DNA of 64,000 bases from Streptomyces candidus (GTDB lineage: Bacteria > Actinomycetota > Actinomycetes > Streptomycetales > Streptomycetaceae): the NCBI RefSeq assembly GCF_014207445.1, contig NZ_JACHEM010000013.1, forward strand, positions 124,001 to 188,000, read 5' to 3'. A program made the translations under genes and the position numbers. Positions 35,557-44,349 of the stretch are shown here, piece after piece. Position 1 is the first letter of the stretch. Every line of letters begins with the position of its first letter. The notes beneath the pieces were generated by a model. It worked only from the letters and a program-made list of their open reading frames with translations, had not been told where the DNA came from and did not search any database.

Positions 35557-36670
35557 CCGTGGACGGGCCCGCGCGTCGTACGGGCAGGACGTCCCGCTGC
35601 CGACGGGGAGCCGGCCCCCCGCGCCCGGAGCCCCGGCGGAGGGAGCAGCCACCGAGCCGCGCAGTGCGCCGGGCCGGGCCGAGCGGCGCAAACTGGCCCG
35701 CCGGGTCAAACGGCGCCGGCGCAGGTCCGCGCTCAGGGAGATACCCGTCCTCGTAGGTGTGGCGCTGCTCATCGCGCTGGTCCTGAAGACCTTCCTGGTG
35801 CAGGCCTTCGTCATCCCGTCCGGTTCGATGGAACAGACGATCCGCATCGGCGACCGCGTGCTGGTCGACAAGCTGACCCCGTGGTTCGGCTCGCGTCCTC
35901 AGCGCGGCGAGGTGGTCGTCTTCCGGGACCCGGGCGGCTGGCTGGAGAAGGAGGCGGCCTCCGGAAAACCGGACCCGGTCGGGATCAAGCAGATCAAGGA
36001 GGGGCTGACCTGGATCGGGCTGCTGCCGTCGGCGGACGAGCAGGACCTCATCAAGCGCGTGGTCGCGGTCGGCGGGGACACCGTGAAGTGCTGCGACAGG
36101 AACGGTCGGGTCACCGTCAACGGCGTGCCGCTCAATGAACCCTACGTCTTTCCGGACGACCGCCCCTCGAAGATCCCCTTCGAAGTGGAGGTGCCCCCGG
36201 GGCGTCTCTTCGTCTTGGGGGACCACCGGTCGAACTCCGCCGATTCCCGGTACCACTTGAACGAGAAGTACCACGGAACGGTCGCGGAGGAGGGTGTTCT
36301 GGGCCGGGCCGTCGTCATCGCCTGGCCGATCGGGCACTGGCGCAAGCTGGAGGTCCCCGAGACCTTCGCCCGCATCCCCGCACCGCGAGCGGGGGCGGCT
36401 GCGGCGCCCGGACCGTCGAATAGGGTGGCGTCCCAGGACCGCCAGGTCCTCCTCCCGAGCCCAGGGGAACTCCCGCTCGTTATGGGAGTGATGGGCCTGC
36501 GCCTTCTCGGGCGCGGGCGGTGGCACGGAATGAGGAGTGGACGTGGGGGATGTGGCGGTCGGGGCCCGGTCCGGACACGACGGACCCGAGAAGGAGCCCG
36601 AGCCCGAGCGGCGCGCCGACGCGCCCCCGCCCACGACCCGGGGCCTGGCGACGGAGCAGCAGAACGGTGA
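35549..36670 (+). CDS. sipX: Type I signal peptidase (SipX-like)
   Basis: The 373-residue product has a basic cytoplasmic tail (RRKLARRVKRRRRRS), one helix (VLVGVALLIALVLKTFLVQ), box B IPSGSMEQTI with Ser93, box D LIKRVVAVGGD with Lys169 and box E GDHRSNSADSR. The catalytic domain ends near residue 280. A further stretch (GELPLVMGVMGLRLLGRGR, then an Arg/Ala-rich tail) looks like a weak second hydrophobic segment. The 3' end overlaps sipY by 128 nt in another frame. It starts at GTG 35549, inside the last codons of sipW. Confidence 0.88.
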   Translation: MGSRGRARASYGQDVPLPTGSRPPAPGAPAEGAATEPRSAPGRAERRKLARRVKRRRRRSALREIPVLVGVALLIALVLKTFLVQAFVIPSGSMEQTIRIGDRVLVDKLTPWFGSRPQRGEVVVFRDPGGWLEKEAASGKPDPVGIKQIKEGLTWIGLLPSADEQDLIKRVVAVGGDTVKCCDRNGRVTVNGVPLNEPYVFPDDRPSKIPFEVEVPPGRLFVLGDHRSNSADSRYHLNEKYHGTVAEEGVLGRAVVIAWPIGHWRKLEVPETFARIPAPRAGAAAAPGPSNRVASQDRQVLLPSPGELPLVMGVMGLRLLGRGRWHGMRSGRGGCGGRGPVRTRRTREGARARAARRRAPAHDPGPGDGAAER

Positions 36671-37520
36671 AGCAGCGGTGAGCGACGCGGAGAACGGCCC
36701 CCGGAACGACGGCAGCAGCGAGGACGAGGGGACGAAGGCCGCGCGCAAGCCGCGCTCGTTCTGGAAGGAACTGCCTTTGCTGATCGGCATCGCGCTGGTC
36801 CTCGCCCTGCTGATCAAGACGTTTCTGGTGCAGGCCTTCTCGATCCCCTCGGAGTCGATGCAGGAGACGCTCCAGAAGGGCGACCGGGTACTGGTCGACA
36901 AACTGACCCCGTGGTTCGGGGCGGAGCCGGAGCGGGGCGAGGTCATCGTCTTCCACGACCCGGGCGACTGGCTCACCAACACCGCGGTGGCCGAGCCGAA
37001 CGTCTTCCAGAAGGCGCTCAGCTTCATCGGCCTGATGCCGTCCGCCGAAGACAAGGACCTGATCAAGCGGGTCATGGCGGTCGGCGGCGACACCGTGGAG
37101 TGCAAGGCCGGCGGCTCGGTCACGGTCAACGGCAAGGCGCTCGACGACAAGTCGTACATCGCACCCAAGGGTGCCCCGTGCAACGACAACCCGTTCGGGC
37201 CGCTGAAGGTGCCGGACGGCAAGCTCTGGGTGATGGGCGACAACCGCTCGGACTCCATGGATTCCCGCTACCACGAGGAACTCACCACCAAGGGGTTCGT
37301 CAGCACCGACGAGGTCGTCGGCAGGGCCTTCGTCGTGGCGTGGCCGATCAACCGGTGGTCGACGCTGCCCGTGCCGGACACCTTCGAGCAGCAGGGGCTG
37401 GCGGGCGGGGCCGCCGCAGCCGCCGCCTCGGTGGCGCCCGGTGCGCTCGGCCTGGCAGGGGCGGTGCCGCTGGTGCTGTGGCGCCGCCGGAGGCTGACCG
37501 ACGGGCGTACCGCCGGGTAG
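36543..37520 (+). CDS. sipY: Type I signal peptidase (SipY-like)
   Basis: The 325-residue product has a long acidic N-terminal tail of about 75 residues, a helix (LLIGIALVLALLIKTFLVQAF), box B IPSESMQETL with Ser105, box D LIKRVMAVGGD with Lys175, box E GDNRSDSMDSR, and a C-terminal helix (AAAAASVAPGALGLAGAVPLVLW) ending in RRRR. GTG 36543 lies 5 nt after GAGGAG; GTG 36537 is less likely. The gene begins within sipX. Confidence 0.92.
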   Translation: MGDVAVGARSGHDGPEKEPEPERRADAPPPTTRGLATEQQNGEAAVSDAENGPRNDGSSEDEGTKAARKPRSFWKELPLLIGIALVLALLIKTFLVQAFSIPSESMQETLQKGDRVLVDKLTPWFGAEPERGEVIVFHDPGDWLTNTAVAEPNVFQKALSFIGLMPSAEDKDLIKRVMAVGGDTVECKAGGSVTVNGKALDDKSYIAPKGAPCNDNPFGPLKVPDGKLWVMGDNRSDSMDSRYHEELTTKGFVSTDEVVGRAFVVAWPINRWSTLPVPDTFEQQGLAGGAAAAAASVAPGALGLAGAVPLVLWRRRRLTDGRTAG

Positions 37521-37564
37521 GGTGCCGTCCCGGATCGTGTTCTCCGAGGCGGGGGTGCGCTGGA

Positions 37565-38290
37565 ATGGGCGGAGCAGAACGTACGGACGACGGCCGCGGC
37601 CGCCTCGGCGATGTGCTGTCGGGGCTGGCCGTGGCCGTCGGCTGTGTGCTCTTCCTCGGTGGATTCGCCTGGGGAGCGGTGGTGTACAAGCCGTACACCG
37701 TGCCGACGGACTCGATGGCCCCGGCCATCGGGACCGGTGACCGCGTGCTGGCACAGCGGCTGTCCGGCGACCCGGTGCGGCGCGGGGACGTGGTGGTCTT
37801 CAGCGATCCGGCGTGGGGGGACATGCCGATGGTGAAGCGGGTGGTCGGCGTCGGTGGCGACAAGGTCGTCTGCTGCGACAAGGACGACCGGCTCATCCTG
37901 AACGGCACGTCGATCGAAGAACCGTATCTGCACTCCCGGGACGGCGCGGGGTCCCGGCCCTTCAGCGCCACGGTGCCCGACGGCGAGCTCTTCCTCCTGG
38001 GCGACCGGCGCCGCACCTCGGTGGACTCCCGGGGGCATCTCATGGACACCGGCCGCGGCACGGTCCCGGTGTCGGAGGTGGCCGCCAGGGTGGACGCCGT
38101 CGCCTGGCCGGTCGGCGGCGTGCTGGAACGCCCACGGACCTTCGCGGGGATGCCCGGCGGGATCTCCGAGCCGGGGCCGGTACGGGCGGTGGTGACCGCG
38201 ATCGTGGCCGGGGTGGTGCTCATCTTCGGCGGCGCGGCCTACGGGCCCCTGTCGAAGCTGGGCGGACGGCGTCGCGAGGCACGCGCATGA
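37565..38290 (+). CDS. sipZ: Type I signal peptidase (SipZ-like)
   Basis: The 241-residue product is the shortest of the four. It has an N-terminal helix (LAVAVGCVLFLGGFAWGAV), box B VPTDSMAPAI with Ser50, box D MVKRVVGVGGD with Lys91, box E GDRRRTSVDSR (Arg replaces His or Asn at the third position) and a C-terminal helix (VVTAIVAGVVLIFGGAAYG). Its TGA overlaps the ATG of the NUDIX gene, so the two are coupled. Confidence 0.92.
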   Translation: MGGAERTDDGRGRLGDVLSGLAVAVGCVLFLGGFAWGAVVYKPYTVPTDSMAPAIGTGDRVLAQRLSGDPVRRGDVVVFSDPAWGDMPMVKRVVGVGGDKVVCCDKDDRLILNGTSIEEPYLHSRDGAGSRPFSATVPDGELFLLGDRRRTSVDSRGHLMDTGRGTVPVSEVAARVDAVAWPVGGVLERPRTFAGMPGGISEPGPVRAVVTAIVAGVVLIFGGAAYGPLSKLGGRRREARA

Positions 38291-38841
38291 CGACGGCGAA
38301 CGGGGCCGGGGACGCCGAGCGGCCGCCCGCGGACCTCGGGGCGTGCGGCACCCAGGGCGGGCAGCGGCGCAGGGTCGCGCGGGTCGTTCTGCTCGACCCC
38401 CAGGACCGGATCCTGCTGCTGCACGGCTTCGAACCCGAGGACCCCGGCCGCACATGGTGGTTCACGCCCGGCGGCGGTCTGGAGGGCGAGGAGACGTGGG
38501 CAGAGGCGGCGCTGCGCGAACTCGCCGAGGAGACGGGGATCACGGACGTGGACCTCGGACCGGTGCTGTGGCAGCGGAAGTGCTCTTTCCCCTTCGACGG
38601 CCGCCGCTGGGACCAGGACGAATGGTTCTATTTGGCGCGCACGAGGCAGACCGCGACCGTGCTGACCGGGCTGACCGAGCTGGAACGGCGCAGTGTCGCG
38701 GGGCTGCGGTGGTGGTCCTCCGCCGCACTGTCCGCGACGCGTGAGACGGTGTACCCGACCAGGCTCGCCGAGTTGCTGCGCACGCTGCTCGACGAGGGTC
38801 CTCCGAGTACGCCGATCGTCCTGGCCCCGGAAATCGCATAG
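38287..38841 (+). CDS. NUDIX hydrolase
   Basis: The 184-residue product contains a complete Nudix box, running from GGGLEGEETWAE (from residue 62) to LRELAEETGI (ending at 85), with the catalytic RELAEE core. It cleaves some nucleoside-diphosphate derivative; the substrate cannot be named. It overlaps sipZ by ATGA, so it is expressed with the signal peptidase operon. Confidence 0.92.
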   Translation: MTTANGAGDAERPPADLGACGTQGGQRRRVARVVLLDPQDRILLLHGFEPEDPGRTWWFTPGGGLEGEETWAEAALRELAEETGITDVDLGPVLWQRKCSFPFDGRRWDQDEWFYLARTRQTATVLTGLTELERRSVAGLRWWSSAALSATRETVYPTRLAELLRTLLDEGPPSTPIVLAPEIA

Positions 38842-38896
38842 GGGCGTACGGGGCTGGCGCACAATAGGGGGACGCACGGCTGAAGGGGAACATGCC

Positions 38897-39205
38897 ATGA
38901 GCGCCGAGGACCTCGAGAAGTACGAGACCGAGATGGAGCTGAAGCTCTACCGGGAGTACCGCGATGTCGTCGGTCTGTTCAAATACGTGATCGAGACCGA
39001 ACGGCGCTTCTACCTCACCAACGACTACGAGATGCAGGTGCACTCGGTCCAGGGCGAGGTGTTTTTCGAAGTATCCATGGCGGACGCCTGGGTCTGGGAC
39101 ATGTACCGGCCCGCCAGGTTCGTCAAGCAGGTGCGGGTGCTCACGTTCAAGGACGTGAACGTGGAGGAGCTCAACAAGAGCGACCTGGAGCTGCCGGGCG
39201 GCTGA
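38897..39205 (+). CDS. DUF2469 protein
   Basis: The 102-residue acidic protein (SAEDLEKYETEMELKLYREYRDVVGLFKYVIETERRFYL...) is a DUF2469 member conserved across actinobacteria in this position, between the sip genes and yraN. No catalytic motif is apparent and the function is unknown. ATG 38897 follows a GAAGGGGAA site. Confidence 0.92.
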   Translation: MSAEDLEKYETEMELKLYREYRDVVGLFKYVIETERRFYLTNDYEMQVHSVQGEVFFEVSMADAWVWDMYRPARFVKQVRVLTFKDVNVEELNKSDLELPGG

Positions 39206-39373
39206 AGGACGGCGTCGTCCGGCTGAGGCTTCGCGTCCTGGCCGACGGAGGCCTGTGGGCACCGCTCGATGGAGCCTTCCGGGCGACCGGGTTTTCCACA
39301 ACCCCGGAGTTTTCCACCAAGATCCACCGACTCGCGGGGAGTACGTCACATTCGGTTCCGGAGGTGGAACCGA

Positions 39374-39760
39374 ATGAACGCGAAGAGTGAACGCACGCCG
39401 CGCACCGCACGCGGAAACCTCGGCCGCTACGGCGAGGACCTGGCGGCACGCCGGCTGGCCGAAGTAGGGATGACCGTCCTGGCGCGCAACTGGCGCTGCC
39501 GGGCGGGCGAGATCGACATCGTGGCCAGGGACGGCGACGCGATCGTCGTCTGCGAGGTCAAGACCCGGCGATCGGGACCCTTCCAGCACCCGATGGAAGC
39601 CGTCACGCCCAGGAAGGCCGAGCGGCTGCGCACCCTGGCGGAGCTCTGGCTGTACGAGCACGGCGGGCCGCCGCCGGGCGGCGCCAGGATCGACCTCGTG
39701 GGCGTCACACTGCCCCGGCGCGGGGCCCCGGTCCTGGAGCACGCACGGGGGGTGGCCTGA
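39374..39760 (+). CDS. YraN (UPF0102) endonuclease-like protein
   Basis: The 128-residue protein has the YraN core LGRYGEDLAARRLAEVGMTVLARNWRCRAGEIDIVARDGDAIVVCEVKTRR, containing the E...D...ExK arrangement of the restriction-endonuclease-like fold. The biological role is unsettled. ATG 39374 follows GGAGG. It is the first gene of a yraN-yifB-dprA run; two GTTTTCCAC direct repeats lie 57-83 nt upstream. Confidence 0.92.
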   Translation: MNAKSERTPRTARGNLGRYGEDLAARRLAEVGMTVLARNWRCRAGEIDIVARDGDAIVVCEVKTRRSGPFQHPMEAVTPRKAERLRTLAELWLYEHGGPPPGGARIDLVGVTLPRRGAPVLEHARGVA

Positions 39761-41391
39761 TGGGTTTCGCACGTACGTGCTCCGTGGCGCTGGTCGGCGT
39801 CGAGGGCGTGGTGGTCGAGGTGCAGGCCGACCTGGAACCCGGTGTCGCGGCCTTCGCGCTGGTGGGACTGCCGGACAAGAGCCTGGTGGAGAGCAAGGAC
39901 CGGGTGCGGGCGGCGGTGGTGAACTCTGGGGTCACCTGGCCGCAGAAGAAGCTCACGGTGGGGCTGAGCCCCGCCTCGGTGCCCAAGAGCGGAAGCGGCT
40001 TCGACCTGGCCGTCGCGGTCGCCGTGCTGAGCGCGGCGGAGCGGATCGACCCCAGGGAGATCGCCGACCTGGTCCTGGTCGGCGAACTCGGGCTCGACGG
40101 CCGGGTCAGACCGGTGCGGGGCGTCCTGCCGGCGGTGCTCGCCGCCGCCGAGGCCGGACACCGGCAGGTGGTCGTACCCGAACAGAGCGCTGCGGAGGCC
40201 TCGTTGGTGCCCGGCATCTCGGTACTGGGCGTACGCAGCCTGCGCCAGCTCATCGCCGTACTCGCCGGGGAGCAGGTGCCTGACGAGGAACCGGTGGAGG
40301 AGGGTCGGCCCGACACGATGCTGGCCGGGCTCATGGTGCCCGGCGCCGGGGCGGGCACCGGACTGGCGCCCGGCCGCAAGGACGCGCTGCCCGACCTCGC
40401 GGACGTGGGAGGACAGGAGGCGGCACGGCAGGCCCTGGAGATCTCCGCGGCAGGAGGCCACCACCTGCTGCTGCACGGCCCGCCGGGGGCCGGCAAGACG
40501 ATGCTGGCCGAGCGGCTGCCGGGCCTGCTGCCGCCGCTCACCCGCCGGGAGTCCCTCGAAGTGACCGCCGTGCACTCGGTGGCGGGCATCCTGCCCCCGG
40601 GCGAACCGCTCGTGACGAGGGCCCCCTACTGCGCACCGCATCACTCGGCGACGATGCAGTCGCTCATCGGTGGCGGCAACGGGCTGCCGCGGCCGGGCGC
40701 GGTGTCCCTGGCCCACCGGGGAGTCCTCTTCATGGATGAAGCGCCCGAATTCGCCGGAAAGGCGCTCGACTCGCTGCGGCAGCCGCTGGAATCGGGGCAC
40801 GTGGTGGTGGCGCGCAGCGCGGGCGTGGTGCGGCTGCCGGCCCGCTTCCTGCTGGTCCTGGCGGCGAATCCCTGCCCCTGCGGCAGGCACGGCTCGAAGG
40901 ACTCCTCGTGCGACTGCGGCCCGCAGGTGGTCCGTCGCTACCAGGCGCGGGTGTCGGGGCCGCTCATCGACCGGGTCGACCTCAGGGTCCGGGTGGAGGC
41001 GGTGACGCGTGCGGACCTCACGGCCCGGGGAGGCCGCGGCGAGCGGACCGAAGCCGTCGCCGCCCGGGTGCGGGGAGCCAGGGAGCGGTCCGCCGTCCGG
41101 CTGGAGGGGACACCGTGGAGCAACAACAGCGAGGTGCCGGGCCACGAGCTGCGCACCCGCTGGCAGCCGGTGCCCGGAGCCCTCAAGGCGGCGGAACGGG
41201 ACATGGACCGGGGGCTGCTGACCGCACGCGGCTTCGACCGGGTGCTGCGCGTCGCCTGGACCGTCGCCGACCTCCGGGGGCACGACCGGCCCGACGAGGC
41301 AGACCTGGCGGTGGCGCTCCAGCTGAGGACCGGCATCGAGCGGGGGGCGATCAAGGACCGCGGCGGCCTCGTGGCCGGAGGCGTGCGGTGA
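39760..41391 (+). CDS. YifB/ComM-family AAA ATPase (Mg chelatase-like)
   Basis: The 543-residue product has an N-terminal Lon-like S5 domain (GVEGVVVEVQADLEPGVAAFALVGLPDKSL), then a Mg-chelatase-type AAA module with Walker A GPPGAGKTMLAERLPGLLPPL near residue 242, Walker B GVLFMDEAPEF and a Cys-rich CPCGRHG...CDCG insertion. E. coli ComM is a branch-migration helicase that helps natural transformation. It overlaps yraN by one base and dprA by four. Confidence 0.93.
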   Translation: MGFARTCSVALVGVEGVVVEVQADLEPGVAAFALVGLPDKSLVESKDRVRAAVVNSGVTWPQKKLTVGLSPASVPKSGSGFDLAVAVAVLSAAERIDPREIADLVLVGELGLDGRVRPVRGVLPAVLAAAEAGHRQVVVPEQSAAEASLVPGISVLGVRSLRQLIAVLAGEQVPDEEPVEEGRPDTMLAGLMVPGAGAGTGLAPGRKDALPDLADVGGQEAARQALEISAAGGHHLLLHGPPGAGKTMLAERLPGLLPPLTRRESLEVTAVHSVAGILPPGEPLVTRAPYCAPHHSATMQSLIGGGNGLPRPGAVSLAHRGVLFMDEAPEFAGKALDSLRQPLESGHVVVARSAGVVRLPARFLLVLAANPCPCGRHGSKDSSCDCGPQVVRRYQARVSGPLIDRVDLRVRVEAVTRADLTARGGRGERTEAVAARVRGARERSAVRLEGTPWSNNSEVPGHELRTRWQPVPGALKAAERDMDRGLLTARGFDRVLRVAWTVADLRGHDRPDEADLAVALQLRTGIERGAIKDRGGLVAGGVR

Positions 41392-42557
41392 GCGCGGGCA
41401 CGGCCGGGGCCGAGCGGCTGGCCAGGGCGGCCCTGACCGGGATCGTCGAGCCGGGGGACGAGGCCGGCGGGCGCTGGCTGCGGGACCACGGACCGGTGGA
41501 GCTGCTGCGACGGCTGACGGCGGCCGCTCCGGGACCGGACGAGGCGCTGGCAGGGGCGAGCGAGAAGCGCCTCGCGGGCTACCGCAACCGGGCGTCCGCG
41601 GTCGACCCGGCCCGCTACCTGGCGGCGGCCGACGCCGTCGGGGCCCGCCTCGTGTGTCCCGGCGACGGGGAATGGCCGAGCCAGCTGGACGACCTCGGCG
41701 ACGCCAGGCCGGTCGGGCTCTGGGTGCGGGGCGCGCCGAACCTGCGGATGTGGGCGCTGCGGTCCGTCGCCGTCGTCGGAGCCCGGGCGTGCACACCGTA
41801 CGGGGCGCACATGGCGGCGAGCCTCGGCGCGGGGCTCGCGGAACGCGGCTGGGTCGTGGTGTCGGGCGCGGCGTACGGCGTCGACGGGGCGGCCCACCGG
41901 GGCGTGCTGGGCGCGGGCGGGGCGACGGTCGCCGTCCTCGCCTGCGGGGTCGACGTCAACTACCCCCGCGGGCATGCCGAACTGATCTCCCGCGTCGCCG
42001 AACAGGGATTGGTGCTCGGCGAGTTGCCGCCCGGGAGCCACCCGACGCCCAGCAGGTTCGTCCTGCGCAACCGGGTCATCGCCGCGCTCACCCGCGGCAC
42101 CGTCGTCGTCGAGGCCGAGTACCGCAGCGGATCACTGGTCACCGCACGCGGCGCCCAGCGCCTCGGCCGCTTCACGATGGGCGTGCCGGGCCCGGTGACC
42201 AGCGGACTCTCCGCCGGGGTGCACGAACTGCTGCGCGGCGAGGCCGTCCTGGTCACCGACGCCGCGGAAATCGTCGAACTGGTCGGTGGGATCGGCGACC
42301 TCGCACCCGCCCGACGCGGCCCCGTACTGCCCCGTGACCTCCTGGACCCGGTCACCGCACGGGTGCTCGAAGCGCTGCCGGGCCGTACCGCAGCCGACAC
42401 GCGGAGCGTCGCCCGCGAGGCCGGGACGACCGGTGACGAGGCGCTCGCCAGGCTGTACGAACTGCACTCCCTGGGGTTCGTCGAACGACACGGCGACGGA
42501 TGGCAGTTGGCACGGGGCGCGGCACGGGGCGTTCCGCCCCGGCGAGGCGGTGCTTGA
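41388..42557 (+). CDS. dprA: DNA-processing protein DprA
   Basis: The 389-residue product binds single-stranded DNA and loads RecA during transformation in other bacteria. Its Rossmann fold has VAVVGARACTPYGAHMA, VVVSGAAYGVDGAAHRG, VLACGVDVNYPRGH, PSRFVLRNRVIAALTRGTVVVEA and a C-terminal winged-helix-like region. Its GTG start overlaps the yifB stop codon. Streptomyces is not known to be naturally competent, so the role may be in recombination. Confidence 0.95.
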   Translation: MSAGTAGAERLARAALTGIVEPGDEAGGRWLRDHGPVELLRRLTAAAPGPDEALAGASEKRLAGYRNRASAVDPARYLAAADAVGARLVCPGDGEWPSQLDDLGDARPVGLWVRGAPNLRMWALRSVAVVGARACTPYGAHMAASLGAGLAERGWVVVSGAAYGVDGAAHRGVLGAGGATVAVLACGVDVNYPRGHAELISRVAEQGLVLGELPPGSHPTPSRFVLRNRVIAALTRGTVVVEAEYRSGSLVTARGAQRLGRFTMGVPGPVTSGLSAGVHELLRGEAVLVTDAAEIVELVGGIGDLAPARRGPVLPRDLLDPVTARVLEALPGRTAADTRSVAREAGTTGDEALARLYELHSLGFVERHGDGWQLARGAARGVPPRRGGA

Positions 42558-42838
42558 CCAGGGACGTCCGGGTGAAAAGGTGAAGAAGATGACCCTTAAA
42601 TCGTGTACCGGACCACGACCGGAGCAACCGTGCGCGGCGGCGACCGGGCCGCGGGGGCACGGTCCGGGGCTGTCAACCGGACGATGCGGTCCCATATCCT
42701 TCGCGCACCGCGACCTTTCAGTCACGCTACGCTCGCAAGGTTTTCGTCCGGTCCGGGCCTGGCACACGTCTTCCGGGCACGGCACGGGCACCACATCACG
42801 TCCCCCTCACATCACAGCAGAACGGCTCAAGGCAACGC
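42558..42838 (+). promoter_or_regulatory. whiG promoter region
   Basis: The 281-nt gap has no gene. TGTCAA (42671-42676) and TATCCT (42695-42700), 18 nt apart, form one possible promoter; TACGCT at 42728-42733 is another -10 candidate. Several GTGA and TCAC half-sites occur (GGGTGAAAAGGTGAAG near 42572, TCACGTCCCCCTCACATCAC near 42796), which could serve BldD, a known repressor of whiG in S. coelicolor. Confidence 0.4.
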
Positions 42839-43675
42839 ATGCCCCAGCACACCTCCGGGTCTGACCGCGCGGCAGCACCCCCCGCCGCCCGCGGCCCCGT
42901 ACGGCCCCCGGCGCCCTCGTCCGTCGACGAGCTGTGGCGGTCGTACAAGACCACGGGCGACGAGCGGCTGCGGGAGCAGCTGATCCTGCACTACTCACCG
43001 CTGGTGAAGTACGTCGCGGGCCGGGTCAGCGTGGGGCTCCCGGCCAACGTCGAGCAGGCCGACTTCGTGTCCTCCGGCGTCTTCGGACTGATCGACGCCA
43101 TCGAGAAGTTCGACATCGAGCGCTCCATCAAGTTCGAGACGTACGCCATCACCCGTATCCGCGGCGCGATGATCGACGAACTGCGCGCCCTGGACTGGAT
43201 CCCGCGCTCGGTCCGGCAGAAGGCCAAGGCCGTCGAACGGGCCTACGCCACGCTGGAGGCCAAGCTGCGCCGCACTCCCTCCGAGTGCGAGGTCGCCTCC
43301 GAGATGGGTATCGCGGTCGAGGAACTGCACGCCGTGTTCAGCCAGTTGTCGCTCGCCAACGTGGTCGCTCTCGAAGAGCTGCTGCACGCCGGCGGCGAGG
43401 GCGGCGACCGGCTGAGCCTGATGGAGACGCTGGAGGACACCAGCGCGGACAACCCGGTCGAGGTCGCCGAGGACCGTGAGCTGCGCAGACTGCTCGCCCG
43501 CTCCATCAACACCCTCCCCGACCGGGAGAAGACCGTGATCACCCTCTACTACTACGAGGGCCTCACGCTCGCCGAGATCGGCAATGTGCTCGGCGTCACC
43601 GAGAGCCGGGTCAGCCAGATCCACACCAAGTCGGTCCTCCAGCTCAGGGCCAAACTCGCCGACGTCGGCCGCTGA
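42839..43675 (+). CDS. whiG: Sporulation sigma factor WhiG (FliA family)
   Basis: The 278-residue sigma-28-type factor starts the switch from aerial hyphae to spores. Region 2 is seen in HYSPLVKYVAGRV through FDIERSIKFETYAITRIRGAMIDELRALDWIPRSVR; region 3 in EAKLRRTPSECEVASEMG; region 4 ends in YYYEGLTLAEIGNVLGVTESRVSQIHTKSVLQLRAKL. No chaplin, anti-sigma or flagellar gene is nearby, consistent with its developmental role. ATG 42839 is the start. Confidence 0.97.
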   Translation: MPQHTSGSDRAAAPPAARGPVRPPAPSSVDELWRSYKTTGDERLREQLILHYSPLVKYVAGRVSVGLPANVEQADFVSSGVFGLIDAIEKFDIERSIKFETYAITRIRGAMIDELRALDWIPRSVRQKAKAVERAYATLEAKLRRTPSECEVASEMGIAVEELHAVFSQLSLANVVALEELLHAGGEGGDRLSLMETLEDTSADNPVEVAEDRELRRLLARSINTLPDREKTVITLYYYEGLTLAEIGNVLGVTESRVSQIHTKSVLQLRAKLADVGR

Positions 43676-43764
43676 CCAGGCAGACCCCGCCGACGGCCGC
43701 TGAATCGTCCCTGCCGGGTGTGCACCCCGTCGTCATCCACGGCGCGCATCCGTACAGTGGAGGC

Positions 43765-44349
43765 GTGCCAAGGATTCGAGCGGCCTCCGTGGCCGAGCAC
43801 CGGACGATGCAGCGCAGTGCCCTCCTGGACGCTGCCCGATCCCTCCTGTCCGAAGGCGGGACGGAGGCGTTGACCTTCCCCGCCCTCGCCGAGCGCACGG
43901 GCCTGGCCCGCTCCTCGGTCTACGAGTACTTCCGTTCCAGAGGTGCGGTCGTCGAAGAACTGTGCGCCGTCGACTTCCCCGTGTGGGCCGCCGAGGTCGA
44001 GGCCGCGATGGCCTCCGCGGACACCGCCGAGGGCAAGGTCGAGGCGTACGTGCGCCAGCAGCTGACGCTGGTGGGCGACCGCCGTCACCGCGCGGTGGTC
44101 GCCATCTCCGCGAGCGAACTCGACGCCGGGGCCCGCGAGAAGATCCGTGCCGCGCACGGCGGGCTCGTCACGATGATCGGCGACGCCCTGCGGGAGCTGG
44201 GCCACGAGCAGCCCCGCCTGGTGGCGATGATGCTCCAGGGCGTGGTCGACGCGGCGGTGCGACGCACGGAGCTGGGCGGCGCCGCCGAGGACCCGGCTGT
44301 CATCACGGAGGCCGCCGTCTCCATGGCCCTGCGCGGCGTCCGGGGCTGA
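43765..44349 (+). CDS. TetR-family transcriptional regulator
   Basis: The 194-residue product has a TetR helix-turn-helix (ALLDAARSLLSEGGTEALTFPALAERTGLARSSVYEYFRSRGAVVEEL, about residues 18-63) and an all-helical C-terminal ligand domain. GTG 43765 follows GTGGAGG. The target and ligand are unknown. Its 3' end overlaps the convergent M23-like gene by 47 nt. Confidence 0.9.
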   Translation: MPRIRAASVAEHRTMQRSALLDAARSLLSEGGTEALTFPALAERTGLARSSVYEYFRSRGAVVEELCAVDFPVWAAEVEAAMASADTAEGKVEAYVRQQLTLVGDRRHRAVVAISASELDAGAREKIRAAHGGLVTMIGDALRELGHEQPRLVAMMLQGVVDAAVRRTELGGAAEDPAVITEAAVSMALRGVRG

